NCBI RefSeq assembly: GCF_002205635.1
Contig: NZ_NISJ01000001.1
Span: 620,001-684,000, forward strand
DNA from: Sphingopyxis witflariensis
GTDB taxonomy: Bacteria > Pseudomonadota > Alphaproteobacteria > Sphingomonadales > Sphingomonadaceae
Direction of reading: 5' to 3'
DNA: 64,000 bases
Positions 62,371 to 64,000 of the stretch are shown one piece after another. The number at the start of each line of letters is the position of its first letter. Within the stretch, counting starts at the first letter, position 1. Both the position numbers and the translations under genes were made by a program. Below the pieces are notes generated by a model that did no database searches, had not been told where the DNA came from, and saw only the letters and a list, made by a program, of their open reading frames with translations.

Positions 62371-62811
62371 TCAATGCCCGCCCTTCGGCGTTTCCATAAT
62401 CTCGGTCAGCACCCCGCCCATGTCGCGCGGGTGGACGAAGAAAATCAGCGTCCCGTGCGCCCCGATGCGCGGCTCGCCGAGGACGCGCTTGCCCAGCGCT
62501 TCAAACTCGGCCTTGGCGGCGTGAATGTCGGGGACTTCGTAGCACATATGATGCTGCCCGCCCGCCGGGTTCTTCTCGAGGAACCCCGCGATCGAGGTGT
62601 TGCCGGGCAGCGGTTCGACCAGCTCGATCTGCGTGCCGTTGAGCGCGCCGTCGGCGCCGGGGGTGTCGACGAAGCACACCTTCACCCCCTGCTCGGGCAG
62701 GTCGAACGGCTCGTGAATCCGGGTCGCCCCCATCACATCGCGGTAAAAGACGATGCTGTCGGCGATCGACGGCGTTGCGACGCCGATATGGTTGAGGCGA
62801 CCCAGTTTCAT
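62371..62811 (-). CDS. mce: methylmalonyl-CoA epimerase
   Basis: 146-residue glyoxalase-fold enzyme that interconverts the R and S forms of methylmalonyl-CoA. MKLGRLNHIGVATPSIADSI opens the protein; metal ligands are His8, a mid-chain His in GQHHMCYEV and a late Glu in GVLTEIMETPKG. The second of two adjacent ATGs was chosen since GAGGAG then lies at a better distance. It stands just upstream of the mutase gene in the same direction. Confidence 0.94.
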   Translation of the reverse strand: MKLGRLNHIGVATPSIADSIVFYRDVMGATRIHEPFDLPEQGVKVCFVDTPGADGALNGTQIELVEPLPGNTSIAGFLEKNPAGGQHHMCYEVPDIHAAKAEFEALGKRVLGEPRIGAHGTLIFFVHPRDMGGVLTEIMETPKGGH

Positions 62812-62821
62812 CATATTCTCC

Positions 62822-63571
62822 TCAGCAACCCGGAATCTGGTCCTTGCCGACCAGTTCATATTTGCCGTTCTTCAGTAGATATTGCTGCTTGAAAGCCCGT
62901 GTACCGGTGTAGGCGACGGTGAAGCTTTTGTCGGGAACCGCGGCGGCGATCTTCCCGTCATATTGTTCTTCTTTCTGGCCGATCCCTGCACCCGAACTCA
63001 TTCCGTCGGTGAAGCCCGCGCGGTTGACCGGCCCGTCCGGCGCCAATTCGGTCAACGTCGCGGTGCTGATCGCGCAGCCCTGCCACACCCCGCCGCCGGC
63101 GGTGATCAGATAGGGGTTTTTCCCGATCGCGTCGCTGAAGGCCCAGCTTGTCGCGGCATTGCCGACGGTGCCTACCGCGCCGAGGTTCAGCCATTCACCC
63201 TTGCGCTGCCAGCCCGATGGGCCGCCCTGCAGATAGTGGATCGCGTTGATCCCGCCGTCGCTGTGGCCCGCATCGTCGAGGCTGCCGAGGCTCAGCAGCA
63301 CGCCGACATTGTTGGGCAACAGATGGATCGCGGCGGGACGGAACTGATAGGTTCGCCCGTCTACCTCGCGCGTCGCGGTCGCTTCGGCGCCCTTGGCGAG
63401 ACCGAAGGCAGCCCGGAACGCGACGCCGATCGTTTCACTTTCCTCGCTGCCGAGCGTGATCGGAAAGGCCGGCACCGGCTCGCCGACGGGCGTATCGGGA
63501 TCGAACGCCGACGCCGCCTGCGAAGCCAGGAGGGCGGGAGCAAGCAGGGCACCAAGAAGGAATTTACGCAT
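62822..63571 (-). CDS. secreted protein of unknown function
   Basis: 249-residue protein with a clear signal peptide (MRKFLLGALLAPALLASQAASA). The mature part has several motifs suggesting a beta-rich periplasmic domain (FRPAAIHLLPNNVGVLLSLG, INAIHYLQGG, LITAGGGVWQGCAIS) and a closing Cys. No family was recognised. The start MRKFLLG was chosen over a longer frame with no features. It ends 10 bp before the epimerase start and may share its transcript. Confidence 0.75.
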   Translation of the reverse strand: MRKFLLGALLAPALLASQAASAFDPDTPVGEPVPAFPITLGSEESETIGVAFRAAFGLAKGAEATATREVDGRTYQFRPAAIHLLPNNVGVLLSLGSLDDAGHSDGGINAIHYLQGGPSGWQRKGEWLNLGAVGTVGNAATSWAFSDAIGKNPYLITAGGGVWQGCAISTATLTELAPDGPVNRAGFTDGMSSGAGIGQKEEQYDGKIAAAVPDKSFTVAYTGTRAFKQQYLLKNGKYELVGKDQIPGC

Positions 63572-63663
63572 CTTCAAACCTCTTTCGGAATCAAGGACAT
63601 GGCGGCTTAACCTAGCCGTCCCCTGCCTTTGCATCCAGCCTGACCAATTGGATGTGCCATTCG

Positions 63664-63720
63664 TCACATGGCGACCGACGGCGTAGCAACGCCGATATGG
63701 TTGAGACGACCCAGCTTCAT
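63664..63720 (-). pseudogene. truncated 5' copy of the methylmalonyl-CoA epimerase gene
   Basis: Eighteen codons, MKLGRLNHIGVATPSVAM then TGA. The first 15 residues equal the start of the intact epimerase at 62811, with one conservative change (I to V) just after. The DNA differs at codons for Lys, Arg, Val and Ala only in third positions, so the copy is not a recent duplicate. Its ATG overlaps the stop of the small gene upstream (ATGA). Confidence 0.8.
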
Positions 63721-64000
63721 TCCTTGATGACCTCTTTTCCTACCCATACTTCGGCTCCATCGAAATGGACTGTCCCTTGAAGGCGGCGCTCAATTGCAAG
63801 TTCGACGAGCCCCCAAGATGCCGCCATCTGCTCGCCGAACGGCGCTCGGACTTCCTGACCGTGAGGGTAAGTTCGATCCTTTCGGTCAAAAACCCCGTGG
63901 ATGTGATTCGCACTGTGCGCGATCGACATCGCTGCCTTAAGATCGGGAGCAAGCACATACAGCGAGTTATGAGAAGTGTTATAGACAGCGAACAATTTCA
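63717..64000 (-). CDS. small protein of unknown function (5' end at window edge)
   Basis: At least 92 residues, containing FAVYNTSHNSLYVLAPDLKA, then a His-rich HSANHIHGVFDRKD and a closing EVWVGKEVIKE. No family was recognised. A TTG at 63995 is the first visible start, but bases 63999-64000 read TG in frame two codons before it, so an ATG beginning one base beyond the window (giving M-K-L-F-A-V) is more likely. Its stop overlaps the truncated epimerase start. Confidence 0.6.
   Translation of the reverse strand, partial: KLFAVYNTSHNSLYVLAPDLKAAMSIAHSANHIHGVFDRKDRTYPHGQEVRAPFGEQMAASWGLVELAIERRLQGTVHFDGAEVWVGKEVIKE

Noticed and set aside
1..64000. CRISPR array, insertion sequence or prophage
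   Set aside because: No regularly spaced direct repeats, transposase, integrase or phage structural gene was seen.

Overview
The window is a GC-rich alphaproteobacterial chromosome segment, most likely from the Sphingomonadales and probably Sphingopyxis or a close relative. This rests on the style of the TonB-dependent receptor, the PhaR/PHA and propionyl-CoA genes, the many acyl-CoA dehydrogenases, the archaeal-type prolyl-tRNA synthetase and the dispersed palindromic repeats between genes. The genus is inferred from overall character; no marker gene proves it.

Left part (1-9.6 kb): a leftward run holds the two subunits of a 2-oxoacid:ferredoxin oxidoreductase, a DUF457 membrane hydrolase, a cyclopropane fatty acid synthase and a lipoprotein serine hydrolase. 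A rightward pair follows (HSL-type esterase and RppH), then a frameshifted family-5 uracil-DNA glycosylase, folK and tRNA-Lys(TTT). From 9.7 to 14.3 kb is accessory DNA: two tiny coupled genes, an arsR-arsC-acr3-arsH arsenic operon with a probable leaderless promoter, about 0.8 kb of poorly coding sequence and a truncated autotransporter-like gene.

14.3-22 kb is a tightly overlapping formate dehydrogenase operon (LysR regulator, fdsG, fdsB, fdsA, fdsD, fdhD, mobA) ending in a moeA 5' fragment. 22-33.7 kb is a CoA-thioester catabolic region: nitronate monooxygenase-like protein, five acyl-CoA dehydrogenase genes, an SDR, a thiolase, an alpha-methylacyl-CoA racemase-type CoA-transferase family protein, an enoyl-CoA hydratase/isomerase and a tyrosine phosphatase. 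Two of the promoters carry the same palindrome, suggesting one repressor.

33.8-48.8 kb holds housekeeping and mixed genes: amidohydrolase, PAP2 phosphatase, a membrane protein, Lpd and the E2 subunit of pyruvate dehydrogenase, a universal stress protein, an XRE regulator, RNase R, ProRS, PhaR and a large TonB-dependent receptor. 48.8-54.5 kb has alanine racemase, an MHS-type MFS transporter, a cyclase-family hydrolase, a MAPEG protein, a secreted alpha/beta hydrolase and CsaA. 54.6-62.8 kb is a leftward propionyl-CoA to succinyl-CoA cluster (methylmalonyl-CoA epimerase and mutase, MetY, BioB, four small coupled genes, biotin-carrying PccA). BioB supplies the cofactor of PccA. If the 22-33 kb cluster degrades methyl-branched acyl chains, as the racemase suggests, its propionyl-CoA would enter this pathway; that link is inference.

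At 63.66 kb a second, truncated start of the epimerase gene lies directly behind a small unknown gene that runs off the window. Long palindromic elements occupy the gaps between most convergent genes.
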